DNA from: Diphasiastrum complanatum
Taxonomy: Eukaryota > Streptophyta > Lycopodiopsida > Lycopodiales > Lycopodiaceae
Assembly: GCA_029204225.1 (NCBI GenBank)
Contig: CM055103.1
Coordinates: 26,834,293 to 26,898,292 of the forward strand
Length of the DNA: 64,000 nt
Direction: 5' to 3'
Position numbers and translations under genes: made by a program. The notes below the pieces were generated by a model. That model had not been told where the DNA came from and made no database searches. It saw only the letters and a list, made by a program, of their open reading frames with translations. Positions 47,197 to 58,660 of this stretch are shown here, in pieces; position 1 is the first letter of the stretch, and the number at the start of each line of letters is the position of its first letter.

Positions 47197-47595
47197 TTGA
47201 CCCTTAGAAAGGGGACACTCACCCTTACAAAAGCGACGTTTGCCTTAGAATTGTTTTCTGCTTTAAAGTCGGCTATTTTGCCTTTCGGGAAAAAGCCACA
47301 TCTGCCCTTAAAAAGAGGACACCTGCCCTTAAAGATGGGACACTAGTCTTAGAACTGTTTCATGCCCTACCGTCGGCTCTTTTGCCTTTCGAAAAAAAGG
47401 AACACTGTCATGTTTTTTGACTTTCGGGAAAACGCGACACCTGCCCTTAGAAATGGTTTCTGTCTGACTGTCGCATTTTTTGCCTCCTTAGAAAAAGGGA
47501 CACTTCTCCAAGAAATGGATGTTGTCCTACTATCGTGTTTTTTGCCTTTCAGAAAAAAGCGACACTGTCGCCAAAATGCCTTAAAACCCTTTTAG
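47197..47595 (+). repeat. Degenerate tandem repeats inside the LTR of D
   Basis: Five to six imperfect units of roughly 60-105 bp. Each has TTTTGCCTTTCGGGAAAAA-like sequence, a GCGACAC or GGGACAC block, a CCCTTAGAAATGG-like block and a GTCGGCT/GTCGCAT block. Repeats of this kind in U3 can act as enhancers in retroelements; that role is inferred only. Confidence 0.7.
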
Positions 47596-48519
47596 GACTA
47601 TTGTGGGGTTTTTCACGAAAACTTGAAAAAGCGACACTGCTCTTAAAGTCACAAAAATTTCCTTTAGCAAAAAGCGAAGGCCTGCAGCTTGAAGGCACAA
47701 CACAACAGACAGAAGGCGGATGATTCACAGAGGACAACGACAGAAAACTGAAATCAGTTTTGTTTAAGGCTAATGCATTTTTTTTTCATTAGATCTTTTA
47801 AATTAATTAGTTTCCTGGATTGATCACATAAAGGAATAACAAATGATACAAATAGTCACGGACAAAATACAGACAGACAGTCTGAGATAGGTCCAGAGTG
47901 AGTTTACAGACTAGCAGAAGCTAGTCATACTATTCGTGAGAAGAGAACATCTCTCTCGCGCCAATGCGCTGATATGGAAAACAGATCGTGCTCAAGAATT
48001 GTATTGTAAATTTAGTTATGATATTGGAAGCGATTTTCTCAAATGTTCTGTTCTGTGATGTGTATGATCTATAATATTGGAATGCATGCTATCAGTAGAT
48101 AAATTTCCGCTGTTGTTTTACTCAACATTATCTGTTGTTTACAAGTTTAATTTTTACAACAGAATTTGAGGGTCCTTGGTCTTGTCCGCCTCACCCCTGA
48201 TCTTGACTGCTTCTCCCTGCTACCTGTTGCCCTTGGTCCTGGCTGGTGCTTGCCTGCGCAGCTTGATAGGTGGGTGGTGTTGGAATTATCATCGAGGTTG
48301 GCTAAGCTTTCTGCTCCATGAATTTCTGACAAGCCTTGAGAGCTTGTTTTGCTTGGGTGAGCTCATGATTCGTGCTGGCCCGATACTTATCAAACTTCAT
48401 CTGGTAGTTGTTGAGGGTTTGGCTGTAGACCTACACCTGATGTCTGAAGAGATTCATCTCTGCTTGAGAGAGTGGCCTTGAGTCAGGTGTGGGTTGAGCT
48501 AACCAGGTGAGTTTTTCCT
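47596..48519. other. Rest of LTR D and unassigned spacer
   Basis: No coding region supported. On the minus strand a TGTTGTAAAAATT start at about 48163 could be the beginning of another LTR (possibly the gypsy F 3' LTR), but no partner was found. Confidence 0.35.
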
Positions 48520-50363
48520 ATTGCAATGTTTGCACCTCCGCTCCTAGGCGCATGTTTTTTGTTTCATAAATCTGTAATTGTGTCTGGAGGGGGCAAGTCT
48601 TTGGTCAGCCTCTGTTTGTAGCTCTTGCACCTTTGCAGAAGCATCCTTGATGGCTGTGAAGAGGCTTTCAATATACCGATTTAGGCCGTCTTTCTTTTCC
48701 TGCAGCTTTTGGATCTCCCAGTGCCCATCTAGCTCGTGTTGCTAAGCTATGGTTAATTCTTGCTGCAGCTTTGTGATGTCCGCTCGTAGCTGTGTGTTGC
48801 TAGTGGCAAGTTGTAGTACTTGGTTGTCCAGAGATGTTCTGGCAACTACCGCATCTTGGATGAAGGTACCCAAGGTTTGGTAGGCTGTCAATAGACTGGT
48901 AAGGACAACCGGTATGCTTATGCTGGCAAGGGCTTGTGATGTAGAGGCCCTAACGACTTGCACTGTGTCATCGTCATCTTCTGTCAACTTCTCCGCAGAT
49001 TTTTGGCCATTAGGTGCGTTGGGGTCGGCACGATCTGACAATGGTATGAATACTGTTTTCACAAATGCGTCATCAGGCAACAGTTTGTCACCCTCGACAA
49101 ACTTTGATGGAGAGGTGGGGGGTGTGAGAGCAGCAGAAGTGGAAACAGAGAGAGGGACAGTTTGTCCAAACGATAGAATGAGTGGAATAGAGGAGAACTG
49201 GAGGGTGGTGTGAAGGACGGAGGGAGAAGAAGGGGGAGATGTGTCGTGGCTTGGCGGTGTAAAATTAATGACTTGCATCCAAGCCAGGGTGTCGGGAGAC
49301 AACTGTGAATATGAAGGATTAAACTAAAGAGGGACGGTGGTGGAAGCAGGTGGGATGGATGAAGCGATTGTAATGGAAGAGGTGGTAGAGGATGGAACAG
49401 AGGTAGAAGCAGTATTTAAAGAGAAGATAGGAATGGAGATAGAAATGGTAGAAGAAGGTTGAACAGAAGAGGAGGTGGCAGTGGTGGAAGCAGAAATAGT
49501 TAGTGGTGTGGTGGTCGTGCGACGTCTAGTAGCAGGTGGAGATGAAGAGGAGGGGGCAGAGCCACACATTCGCTTGTTGGCCATTGTGTCAGTGACTGTA
49601 GGTTGGGCGAAGGTGGATGTGTGTGATGGAGGATAAAGGTTAGTATGTGAAACGGTGGCCGATATAATGCTGGATCGGTGGAACCTGCGCACCCTCGCCT
49701 CGAGAAGTGCACAGGCGAAGTTACACAGTAGGGGACATACTGCGATACGCTCACGAGAGTTAGGTTTGATAGAAATTGTTAGTTCACGAATAAGGAGATT
49801 ATGCCAATCATATGGCACTACTGTGGGGCCAGGAAATCCCAAGAAGGACTCCACAATTTGATTGAGCAACTTGGATTGGATGCAATCCTTGCAAAATGTT
49901 GAAACAACCAAAAGCTGTCCAACAAATGTGCAACTGCCTAGATATTGGGTCTGTGATAGCCTCTATCACGTACCCATTGTTAGTTTGGATCGAAATCTCT
50001 AGGGTAGTATGGGTGACGAATGGCCTTATCAAGGCCTTTGTCTGGCAATGGAAGATGGGTTGACGATCACCGGACACTATGCCTATGGTGACCATGGAAT
50101 CTATGTTCATCCGTACCTTGTACGTGGTACCTTGGTATAGGATGTGGAAACACAACTTCGGCACATTCTAGGTGGCGTAAGCATGAAGGGCGAGGCCCAT
50201 GTTAATGTCAGAACTGAAAAGTACTGGGTAAAATTCCATTGCTTCAAAAATAGGACCAGCTGTCTGAAGCCATGGTCTGATCAGGTGTCAGAGGGCAAGG
50301 GCCAAATCTGGGTGGCTGATGGTATTTCGCACTAGAGTTGTCAGAAGAGGAAGAAGAGGCCAT
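48520..50363 (-). pseudogene. Unrecognised ORF with Ser/Thr/Pro-rich centre and coiled-coil end
   Basis: Minus strand. ATG 50361-50363 starts MASSSSSDNSSAKYHQPP; frames then shift (open piece 50164-49808). From 49911 one frame runs to 48742 with a single TAG at 49324, about 390 codons. The first part (CPLLCNFACALLEARVRRF) looks globular, the middle (about 49600-49330) is almost only Ser, Thr, Pro, Ile and Val, and the end (RTSLDNQVLQLATSNTQL, RADITKLQQELTIA) is a predicted heptad coiled coil that seems to continue to about 48540 past a stop. No domain is recognised. It lies on the same strand as and downstream of gypsy F pol, so it may be an extra 3' ORF of that element. Host-gene origin is not excluded. 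Confidence 0.45.
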
Positions 50364-50387
50364 GTTAGCAGTGGTAGTTAGAGTCTG

Positions 50388-50720
50388 TTACAAGGAAACA
50401 TGTAAAAAAGTAAGAAATATGGTGGAAACGATAAAAAGCGCTGAAAATGTGAGAAATAGTGAAAAATAGGTGATGGATAACAATAATGGTGATTCTGAAC
50501 GCAGATCTTGGTTTAAAGTGTGCAGATGATGGTTGGTATAATTTTTCGTCGCAATCGGAGAACTTGGATATTTTACTTGAAAATCTGACAGAGCTTTGCT
50601 AGGAAAAGTGACAAATGGCTCGAATTCAACCCTTATATAGCGGAATTTAAAGTGCGTATTACGTGAAACCCACTTTTCCTTGTTCAGTTCCACCCAAATT
50701 TTTGCAGGGATGTTCTTCAC
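50388..50720 (-). other. Leader-like region upstream of the 48.5-50.4 kb ORF
   Basis: An open minus-strand frame of 110 codons with a hydrophobic C-terminal stretch (SLFLTFSALFIVSTIFLTFL). It ends 25 bp before the ATG at 50363. It might be a chance frame in a 5' leader or a small membrane peptide; no homolog is recognised. Confidence 0.2.
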
Positions 50721-51207
50721 AAAATTCTAAGACCTCAGAGAAGTCTGCGAAAGTTCAAAAAGTGATTTGACTGCCCTACAAAGGTTCGAACAGTCTACGA
50801 GGGTTCAATCTTTGCAGGAAGTGAATTCTTGCACAACTTGCCCTAGTGGTTGGATTTTCAAGATCACACCATGTAGGCAGGCTAATTTCACTGGTCTGAT
50901 TCCATTTATGCCCCTTGCAAAGGTTGGTTCTACGATCTTGATGCTTTCCTGATGGAATGATGATTATTCCATCAGTAACTCTCGCAGAGATTTTTGTAGA
51001 TGCACCTGAGTCAGATCTAGTGACTGTCAAAGTTTCAAGAGCTAATTTTCAAGGGATCTCCAAAAATCATGAAAAAAGTGCTCTTTTGAGTGTTTTTTGA
51101 CGAGATCTTGAGATTCTCTGATCCTTAACCCCTGCAAACTGATAATCTATTGCATCCATGTTAGATCTGACTGTAGAGAATTCTTTGGAAGTTTTGATAG
51201 ATATTTG
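50721..51207. repeat. Gypsy-associated repeat, part 1 (interrupted by element E)
   Basis: Read through the E insertion, this segment continues at 56605. The stretch 51140-51207 plus 56605-56860 is the inverted counterpart of 60493-60790. It also carries several TCT(G/A)CGAGGGTT-like motifs, for example at 50744-50755, 50794-50805 and (reversed) 50977-50988. Confidence 0.65.
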
Positions 51208-52039
51208 TGTGAAAAATGCAAAAATAAGCTTGGTAGAGGCCAAAAATCTTGTATATAGATAAACACACATGTGTGGAGCCTGTTCCCACGTGTGAAAATA
51301 GTATACTTGTCATGTACCATAATCATATAGGTTGTACATATGATTTAATTCAAGTTCTAGTGGCTAAAAAGGCCAAAAACTAGTTTTCTAGACATGTGAC
51401 ACATGGCATCAATCTATTGATTGCATGAGCCACATCCTTTGGTTAGGTGTCATATCACGTGTGTAGAGGATAGCTCACATGTGTGGAATAAGTTGAAGTA
51501 GGCGAATTTTGACTTCTAGAAGATTTCCAAGTAGATCTCCATATAGAAGGAAAATGGACCAAAAGTGCTCAAAATAGAAGGTTTTGTCCAAGTGTCAATT
51601 TTGCATGATGAATCATCATATGACAAAGCACCTTCACACATGTGGGATCAGAGGGATGATCAGTACCATGAGCTCCCACTTATTGTATATATAGAGCCAC
51701 ATTTGGCCATAATCAGTGTGAGACACCAATCTTGGTTTTGGAAGCAATTTTGAGTGATTCTCTCCATTTGTCTACATTTGTTTTGATTGTTTTGAGGTTC
51801 TATCAATGTGTACTTGAGTTTCAGGTTGGAGTCCGTACTTAGATAGTGTTTCACACATGTGAAACCATAAAGTACACTTACCTTCAATAAATGATTGTTC
51901 TTGTTAGGGTTTTGTGTCTAGAATTGAACTAGATTGATCTTAATATGAAGTAGATTGATAGATCAAGTAATCTGACAACCAATCCCTCTTGAGGATCAGA
52001 TTAGGATTTGCTCTTGGTCCTTTTTGTACTTTTTCCACA
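51208..52039 (+). repeat. 5' LTR of element E
   Basis: 832 bp. It has a TATATATAG box at 51687-51695, CCCACGTGTGAAAA at about 51286-51299 and TTTCACACATGTGAAA at 51849-51864. Transcription would start near 51720. Confidence 0.93.
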
Positions 52040-52051
52040 TGGTATCAGAGC
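52040..52051 (+). other. Primer binding site of element E
   Basis: Exact TGGTATCAGAGC immediately after the LTR. Confidence 0.95.
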
Positions 52052-53702
52052 CTAGTACAAGAGGTTTTGTTGAAATTGATAGGGTTAATCCAAATCAAAG
52101 CCAAAATTAGTAGTTTTTTGGAAACTAGTCAAATTTTGTGTAGCGAGTTGGATTTGATAGCTATCCTCAAAATTTTTGATCTAGATCTTGTTTTGTTGTC
52201 AAGCGACGCACAGTTCACCTACCTGTCTGTGCGACTGCCTGCGTGCGTTGGGGTCCTCAGGAATTGTCTCATAAGTTGTTTTCACACGTGTGAGGCCGTA
52301 CAGCTTCGATTTTGGCTGAGAAATTTCAAAAATTTGTAGAATTTGACTCACATACCCAATTTGAGTGATTTTTAGTGCAAAATCAAGCATTTTCTATAGT
52401 AAATCTAATCCTTTGATTAGTTCTTGGATTAGATCAGCCAAAAAATTAAAATTGAAGCTTGAAATAGGTGCATTAATTGATCTTCTCTGATTTTTTGAGT
52501 GTATGTTGAAGTTAAGAGAGATTTTGCTAAAAATCGTAGATTAAGGAGTGATATGCAAGGTGAGAGGATGAAATCCATTGTACCATCACTCTAGATTTGT
52601 TCAAGAGTGATAGGGTCCAGTTTAGAAGCATAAATTTGCTAGAAAACATCCTTGGATCTGTCCTCCAAGTGAAACCTTTGAGAGTTTCTAGTGCATATAG
52701 AGCATCTATGCAAATCTTTTGTAGAATTTGACATAGATTGGCTTAAATTGAGAGTTCTAGAGATTGAGATCCAAGTCACATTGCTCAACCCTACTCAATT
52801 TGTTTGAGTGATTGTAAGGTTTGAAAAGAGTCATTAAGGTGTCTATGGCAAATGTGTAGAGAGAGATCCAATTTTCTAAGAGTTCCTTCCTTTGTAGAGG
52901 GCAAGATCTAGAAGCTCATTATGTGTTGTTATAGGTGAAGAATTTGTCTTCTCCTAGGTGATCAAATCTTTCTAAGTGGTATTAGCTCTTTGAAGCACAA
53001 TATCTTAGTGAGAAAAATCACAACTTTTGATTTTGAATTTCATTCCAAGTCTTAAAAAAGTAGAGTAATTGGTGGAATCCAATAGGAGTGATTGAATTCA
53101 ATTTGTTGAGCAAACATTGACATAGAATGTATGAAACTCAAATTAGGTCTATTCAACTTTCTTTGTGAGGGTGTGAGGGTCAATTTGTGATCCCATTGGA
53201 TGTCTAAAATGAGGAGGAGTCCATATTTGAGTATTCATGCATGGTTGAGATCTTTGTGAATCTCTAGTTGTCTAATTTTTAAGCTTTGTGAAAAATTGGT
53301 GGTATAGTTTGTTGTCAAATCAAATCAAATTCATTCTAAATCTCAAGTATGAGATTATTTGGGTCAAGAGTGGGTTCAAAAGAAGTGATTAAGTTTGATT
53401 TTCATGTATTTGAAACAAAACCCATCTTTTGTTCAAGAATCTCAAGTGTTGAGAGAACTAGTCAAGTGAAAAGGAAAATCTAGGTGTCAAATCTTTTTCA
53501 TATCCATTTCAACTTTCAAGAGAAAGAGTCATTGGTATTTGATGAGTCCAATAGGAGATTGGATCTGATTTCTTTAGTGATTTGATTCAAAGATTGTGTG
53601 CTTTTGTCTTAGTGATCAAAGCAAAGTTTCCAAGTGACTAGTCATTACTGTGAAGATTGATTCTTAGGTTTGTGAGCTAGATCTTTTGTAGATCCTTCTA
53701 GA
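52052..53702 (+). other. Long leader of element E
   Basis: 1.65 kb without a supported coding frame. A TTTTCACACGTGTGAGG block lies at about 52279-52295. Such long leaders are common in non-autonomous LTR elements. Confidence 0.6.
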
Positions 53703-54047
53703 TTGTTGAAGATGCTCAAATCTAGTCTCTTGAAAGTCACAAATTACATTTGTAGAATCATGTCACAGGATTTTATTCACATGGCATCAATAGGTGGCAT
53801 CCTATTGAAGGAAAGAAAGGATCTTGAGTGCAACCTTTGTGGCAAGGGAGGATATTTTTTCTCAAGATGCTACAAAAGGAAGACCAATCCATCCAAGGAG
53901 AACCAAAGCAAGGGAGCCGAGGTGAAGGATGGAGCTTTAAGTTCAAAATGCAAATACAAGAAGGACAAGTCCAAGGAAAGGTGTTTCCTTTGTGGAAAGG
54001 TGAATGAGGCTTGGAGTCTCACAAAGACTTGCAAGATTTGTCTTTAA
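53703..54047 (+). pseudogene. Gag-like zinc-knuckle ORF of element E
   Basis: 115 codons. Residues 40-53 read CNLCGKGGYFFSRC, a retroviral-type CCHC knuckle with Tyr in place of His, followed by a Lys-rich stretch and a second C-x2-C pair (RCFLCGK, then KTCKICL near the end). Basic and probably RNA-binding. No matrix or capsid part of gag is recognisable before it; the frame opens at an internal ATG. Likely the remains of gag nucleocapsid. Confidence 0.5.
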
Positions 54048-54279
54048 GAGTCCATCACAACACGTGTCAAATCTTTTGAAATTCTTCATTTGGAAGTGCA
54101 TTGTTTGGTTCAAGATGCAAAGATAGATGTCACTTTCATGAAAGTAACTTGGATTTATTTTATGTCCTTGGAAAGTATTTTGCTTGGAACTTTGGACAAG
54201 TTCAAACTTTTTGTTATTATCCAAGAAAAATCAATCAAGAATAAGGAGCAATCAATGAAAATAGTTTCATTTATGCTCT

Positions 54280-55520
54280 CATGTCAACTTATGAAGATCT
54301 ATTTTGCTTTGAAGGGATTTTTGTATCTCAAAGGTGGCTTAAGGCAATACTAGTTGAGTGTGATGCCTTAAAGTATAGCAAAGCATGTTTTCCTTGTAAG
54401 CTTTCATTAGTTATAAAGTCAAGGAAATGGAAATGTCTTCATAATGTAAATTCTTTTAGTTTCAATAAGATCATGAATGATGTGTTCATTCATAAAGATC
54501 AAAATTGTAAGTTTTCAATCTTAAAGGCAAGTTGTAAACTTCTTATGAGAATAAGCGAAGCATCCAAAGTGGACACATATCCATAAGCAAGTAGTTATCC
54601 TTATTGAGATGGAGATACCTTTTGATTTCAATCTTGGAAAAATCATGCCAAGTTGTGGTGATTTTTGGACTTATGTTTCTAGCATAAGTAATCTTGATAA
54701 TCATAGGAAGTGCATATTGAATGGTCATACTTGTTGTGATCATTATGAGACATGGAGGTCTCGGATTTCCATCAAAGAGGAGCACCATGAAGAGGATCTT
54801 AAGGAGTCATCTCAAGGTTCAAATGTGCCAAGGATTGAGGAGAAGAATCCTTCTCAAGGTTCAAATGTGCCAAGGATTGAGGAGGAGAGACCTTCTGAAA
54901 TTGTGATTCCAAAAATAAACTCAAGAAATATGGTTGAATTCATGTGGCTCACATTTCAAGGGAAAGAGGAGCATATCTCATGTGGTATACATCACATACT
55001 TATTTCTCTTATGTCATTTGATAAATCAATTTGATTTAGTGAGATCATTGCATCTCAAAATTAGACTAAAGCCATACTAGTTGAGTATGAAGTCTCTCTT
55101 GAGAACATAGATGATGTTCTTAAAAGGTCGAAATTGATTTTAAATCAATTAGAAAGCAGATGGTTATTTCATCAAATGTATGCTCTTAAGTCATGTAAGA
55201 GCAAAAGTGATTTGTTCACTCATAGTTTGAAAATTTGTATTGAGGCAAATTGTAAACTCTTTATGAGAGTAAGTGAATCATCTTCTAAAGACACTTATCT
55301 CCATAATGAAGTATTTAGCCTCATTGGATCTGAGAATAGCATGGTAAACAAGCATGAAGATATGATGCAAACACGTTGTTATTATAGCATGCATAGTCTT
55401 GCCAATTTGGATGAGTCTAATTCTCTAGATCGTGGTAACATGATGGTAGATCTTTGTGATCCTAATAAATCAAGAAGAAATCTTTATTTTCTCATGAAGG
55501 AGCATGCACATGAATAAGGA
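54280..55520 (+). pseudogene. Unknown coding module of element E, internally duplicated
   Basis: Several + strand frames of about 100-140 codons (54281-54586, 54609-55034, 55134-55517). A roughly 250 bp module occurs twice, about 54340-54590 and 55070-55310; both start with a KAILVE segment and end with ANCKLFMRVSE or ASCKLLMRISE then a DTY. Between them, a 42 bp tandem pair (54810-54851, 54852-54893) encodes SQGSNVPRIEE twice. No retroelement enzyme or host domain is recognised. It could be a captured host fragment or an element-specific protein. Confidence 0.4.
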
Positions 55521-55772
55521 GCAAGCCTCAAGGTCAAGCATCTACATGAAAATTGGAAGGAATCAATTTTGGAGGTGCTAGGATGGTGCAAAGCTCTCAA
55601 GCTCATCAAAGATGTCAACATCAAAGAAGCACTATCATGGATATGGTGATTTCAGATCAACATCAATCTCATTGGCTAATCTTCACACTTTTTGAACCAA
55701 CAAAGATCGATTCAGCCCATGGAGTCAAGTTCAAGATCATCATGTTTTCCATCAAGCTAGATTTTTGAGGAG

Positions 55773-56604
55773 TGTGAAAAATGCAAAAATAAGCTTGGTA
55801 GAGGCCAAAAATCTTGTATATAGATAAACACACATGTGTGGAGCCTGTTCCCACGTGTGAAAATAGTATACTTGTCATGTACCATAATCATATAGTTTGT
55901 ACATATGATTTAATTCAAGTTCTAGTGGCTAAAAAGGCCAAAAACTAGTTTTCTAGACATGTGACACATGGCATCAATCTATTGATTGCATGAGCCACAT
56001 CCTTTGGTTAGGTGTCATATCACATGTGTAGAGGATAGCTCACATGTGTGGAATAAGTTGAAGTAGGCGAATTTTGACTTCTAGAAGATTTCCAAGTAGA
56101 TCTCCATATAGAAGGAAAATGGACCAAAAGTGCTCAAAATAGAAGGTTTTGTCCAAGTGTCAATTTTGCATGATGAATCATCATATGACAAAGCACCTTC
56201 ACACATGTGGGATCAGAGGGATGATCAGTACCACGAGCTCCCACTTATTGTATATATAGAGCCACATTTGGCCATAATCAGTGTGAGACACCAATCTTGG
56301 TTTTGGAAGCAATTTTGAGTGATTCTCTCCATTTGTCTACATTTGTTTTGATTGTTTTGAGGTTCTATCAATGTGTACTTGATTTTCAGGTTGGAGTCCA
56401 TACTCAAACAGTGTTTCACACATGTGAAACCATAAAGTACACTTACCTTCAATTAATGATTGTTCTTGTTAGGATTTTGTGTCTAGAATTGATCTAGATT
56501 GATCTTAATCTAAAGTAGATTGATAGATCAAGTAATCTGACAACCAATCCCTCTTGAGGATCAGATCAGGATCCACTCTTGGTCCTTTTTGTACTTTTTC
56601 CACA
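55773..56604 (+). repeat. 3' LTR of element E
   Basis: 832 bp, the same length as the 5' LTR. Directly preceded by a purine-rich GAGGAG and followed by the target duplication ATTTG. Confidence 0.93.
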
Positions 56605-56877
56605 ATTTGGTAGCTGATCCATCAGTTTTAGTGAATTTTGCCCTTAGTTTGCCATTGTTTCTTGAGATCGAGGTCTCTGATCTGCAAATTGGGGGGCTTG
56701 TTGGTGAAACTTGACGATCTACTTCCCTGTTGATCCTATTTGGTTCTAGATCCCTCTTGGATCTTCTCCGATCTTGCCAGATCTGGCTAAATCTTGTTGG
56801 ATCTAGCTTGATCTGTCTTGATTTTTCTAGATCTGGCTATGATGTCCTTGTAGATGAACTTTTCGTGTGGATCTGTG
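56605..56877. repeat. Gypsy-associated repeat, part 2 (right side of the E insertion)
   Basis: Continuation of 50721-51207. Rich in GATCT/GATCC words, it pairs in inverted orientation with 60493-60790. It lies immediately 3' of the gypsy F pol stop codon on the minus strand. Confidence 0.65.
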
Positions 56878-58159
56878 TCACTGAGGTGGCCAATACTTGT
56901 GTAAATGACTACCATTGATGGGTGTGTCAAACGGTGTCCCATCTAGTTTCTCTAGGTTCACGATCCATTTAAATCGATATGGGCCTTCGCCTATGAACTT
57001 CAATTCCCCTTGATCACCTTGGTCTTATACATGAGGACTAGGTCTCTGGATCGAATTTTCTTTCTTCTACAAGTGACAATCATGCCATGCTTTGTGTCAT
57101 TCTTTTTTAGTTGTCAATGCATGTACAACTAGTAAGCGTGTTTTGCAGAGTTTATGCAATGCTTCATGGTGTAGTTGTAGGGATCTAGATTCATCAAGAC
57201 ATTGTGTTGTGGCAATTCTTAATGAAAGAACTAAAAACTCCACTGGCATTACTACATCCAGTTGAAATGGCATTTGATCAGTGCTCTCCGTATATGCTAT
57301 TCTGAATGCCCATAGAGCAGCATGCAATTTGTGTTTCCAATCAGATCTGCTAGCTTCAACTATTCTCGTGATTACGTTACACAGGATCTTATTGGATGAT
57401 TCTGCTTGCCCATTACCGCGAGGATAATAAGGCGTACTGGTTCTATGGATCACGAAGAATTCCTCCAATGGGACATTGATAGTCTCATTGATGAAATGAC
57501 TTTTGCGATTGCTGCCTATCTCTCCGGGCATCCAAAGCGCATAATGATATTTTCATAAAGAAACTTGGCAGTTGTCCTAGCATCAGCTACTCGTACTGCC
57601 TTGGCTTAGACCCACTCGGTGAGGTAGTCTATGGCCACGATAATGTATCGAGCCTGGGTACTTCTTGCTGCAGGGTGGATTGGTCCAAGATAATCCAAAC
57701 CCCACTTTTCAAATGGTGCTTGAGCCAAGACCAAGTGTAGAAGGTCATAATTCAGCCTTGTCGACTCCTAGCTCTTTGGCACACATTGCATTTTTTCAAG
57801 TATTTCTCCGTATCTTTATGGATCGTTGGCCACCAGCATCCTAATTGCAGGATCTTGTGAACTGTAATGTCAGATGCAAAATGACCACCACCCATGCCTT
57901 CATGTGAAATTGAAATAATTTGGGTGGCCTCATGTGGAAGAATACACCACCAAAAAATTCCATCTGGTCCTCTTCGGTACAATTGGCCGACAATCAGTTG
58001 ATAAGGTCTAGCTTTCAAGATCAACTTTTGTTGTTCCGCCTTTGGTAGTGATTTGTCGAGTTGGCCCCGCATTAGATATTCAACTATGTCGGCAGCCCAT
58101 TTCGGTATTGTGTCAATGTAAAATAAGGCAACATCAGGTAGCTCATCGTCAGGCTGGAT
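56878..58159 (-). pseudogene. Gypsy F integrase
   Basis: The zinc domain is intact: HEGMGGGHFASD then CWWPTIHKDTEKYLKKCNVC (HHCC). After a stop and a frame-shifted core, the piece 57531-57097 gives EEFFVIHRTSTPYYPRGNGQ, AESSNKILCNVITRI (catalytic Glu), LHAALWAFRIAYTES and VMPVEFLV. The frame ends with KWIVNLEKLDGT and PFDTPINGSHLHKYW before a TGA at 56878. Frameshifts in the core remove activity. Confidence 0.88.
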
Positions 58160-58660
58160 TGCCATTTCCTTCCCCTTGATTTGCGACACATGATCCGCCA
58201 TGTAGTGTTGTTTTCCCTTGCGAACCACTATTCGAAAATCAAACTCCAACAACAAAAGTAACCAACGAGTGATTCTTCCTATGTTGCATGTTTTATTAAC
58301 CAGATAGAACAAGGGCTGATGGTCCATATAAAAAGCAAAGTGTGTGGCCATCAAATAATGTTGAAACTTCTTAACTGCATAGATCATTGCCAGTGCCTCT
58401 CACTCTATTGTTGAGTAATTTACTTCTGAATCACTGAGCTGATGGCTTGCAAATTGGATTGGGAAGTCCTTTTTGTATTCTCCTGGTTGGGTTAAGACAG
58501 CTCCTACTGCATTCTTCGATGCCTCCGTATGCACATGAAACTCGATGGACCAATTGGGTGGATGTAGTATTGGCGCTAAGAGCAATGCATCTTTAAGCTC
58601 CTGAAAAAACTTTAGGGCTTTCTCATTCCATTGTTGATCCGTTGTGAGTTTGTAAATTGG
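58160..58660 (-). pseudogene. Gypsy F RNase H
   Basis: Order: ILHPPNWSIEFHVHTEASKN (the catalytic Asp of the usual TDAS is Glu), AVGAVLTQPGEYKKDFPI, QFASHQLSDSEVNYSTIE, a stop, then EALAMIYAVKKFQHYLMA, DHQPLFYLVN, RWLLLLLEFDFRIVVRKGKQ and MADHVSQIKG. It degrades the RNA strand during reverse transcription. At least one stop (near 58400) interrupts it. Confidence 0.88.

Larger units (their letters stand above)
51208..56604 (+). mobile_element. LTR retroelement E, complete, without recognisable pol
   Basis: 5397 bp. Two 832 bp LTRs (51208-52039, 55773-56604) start TGTGAAAAATGC and end TTTTTCCACA. Exact Met-tRNA primer site at 52040-52051; purine-rich TTTTTGAGGAG before the 3' LTR. ATTTG at 51203-51207 and 56605-56609 is a perfect target duplication. 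I count about 17 LTR differences (about 2%). The 3.7 kb interior has only a gag-like zinc-knuckle piece and an unknown duplicated module; protease, integrase, reverse transcriptase and RNase H are all missing. This matches a large non-autonomous derivative (LARD-like) that must borrow enzymes from another copia element. Confidence 0.95.

Noticed and set aside
49324-49911. Intact secreted Ser/Thr-rich cell wall protein
   Set aside because: There is no signal peptide at the start, the frame is interrupted by stops, and upstream coding-like sequence is in another frame; treated as an unrecognised decayed ORF instead.
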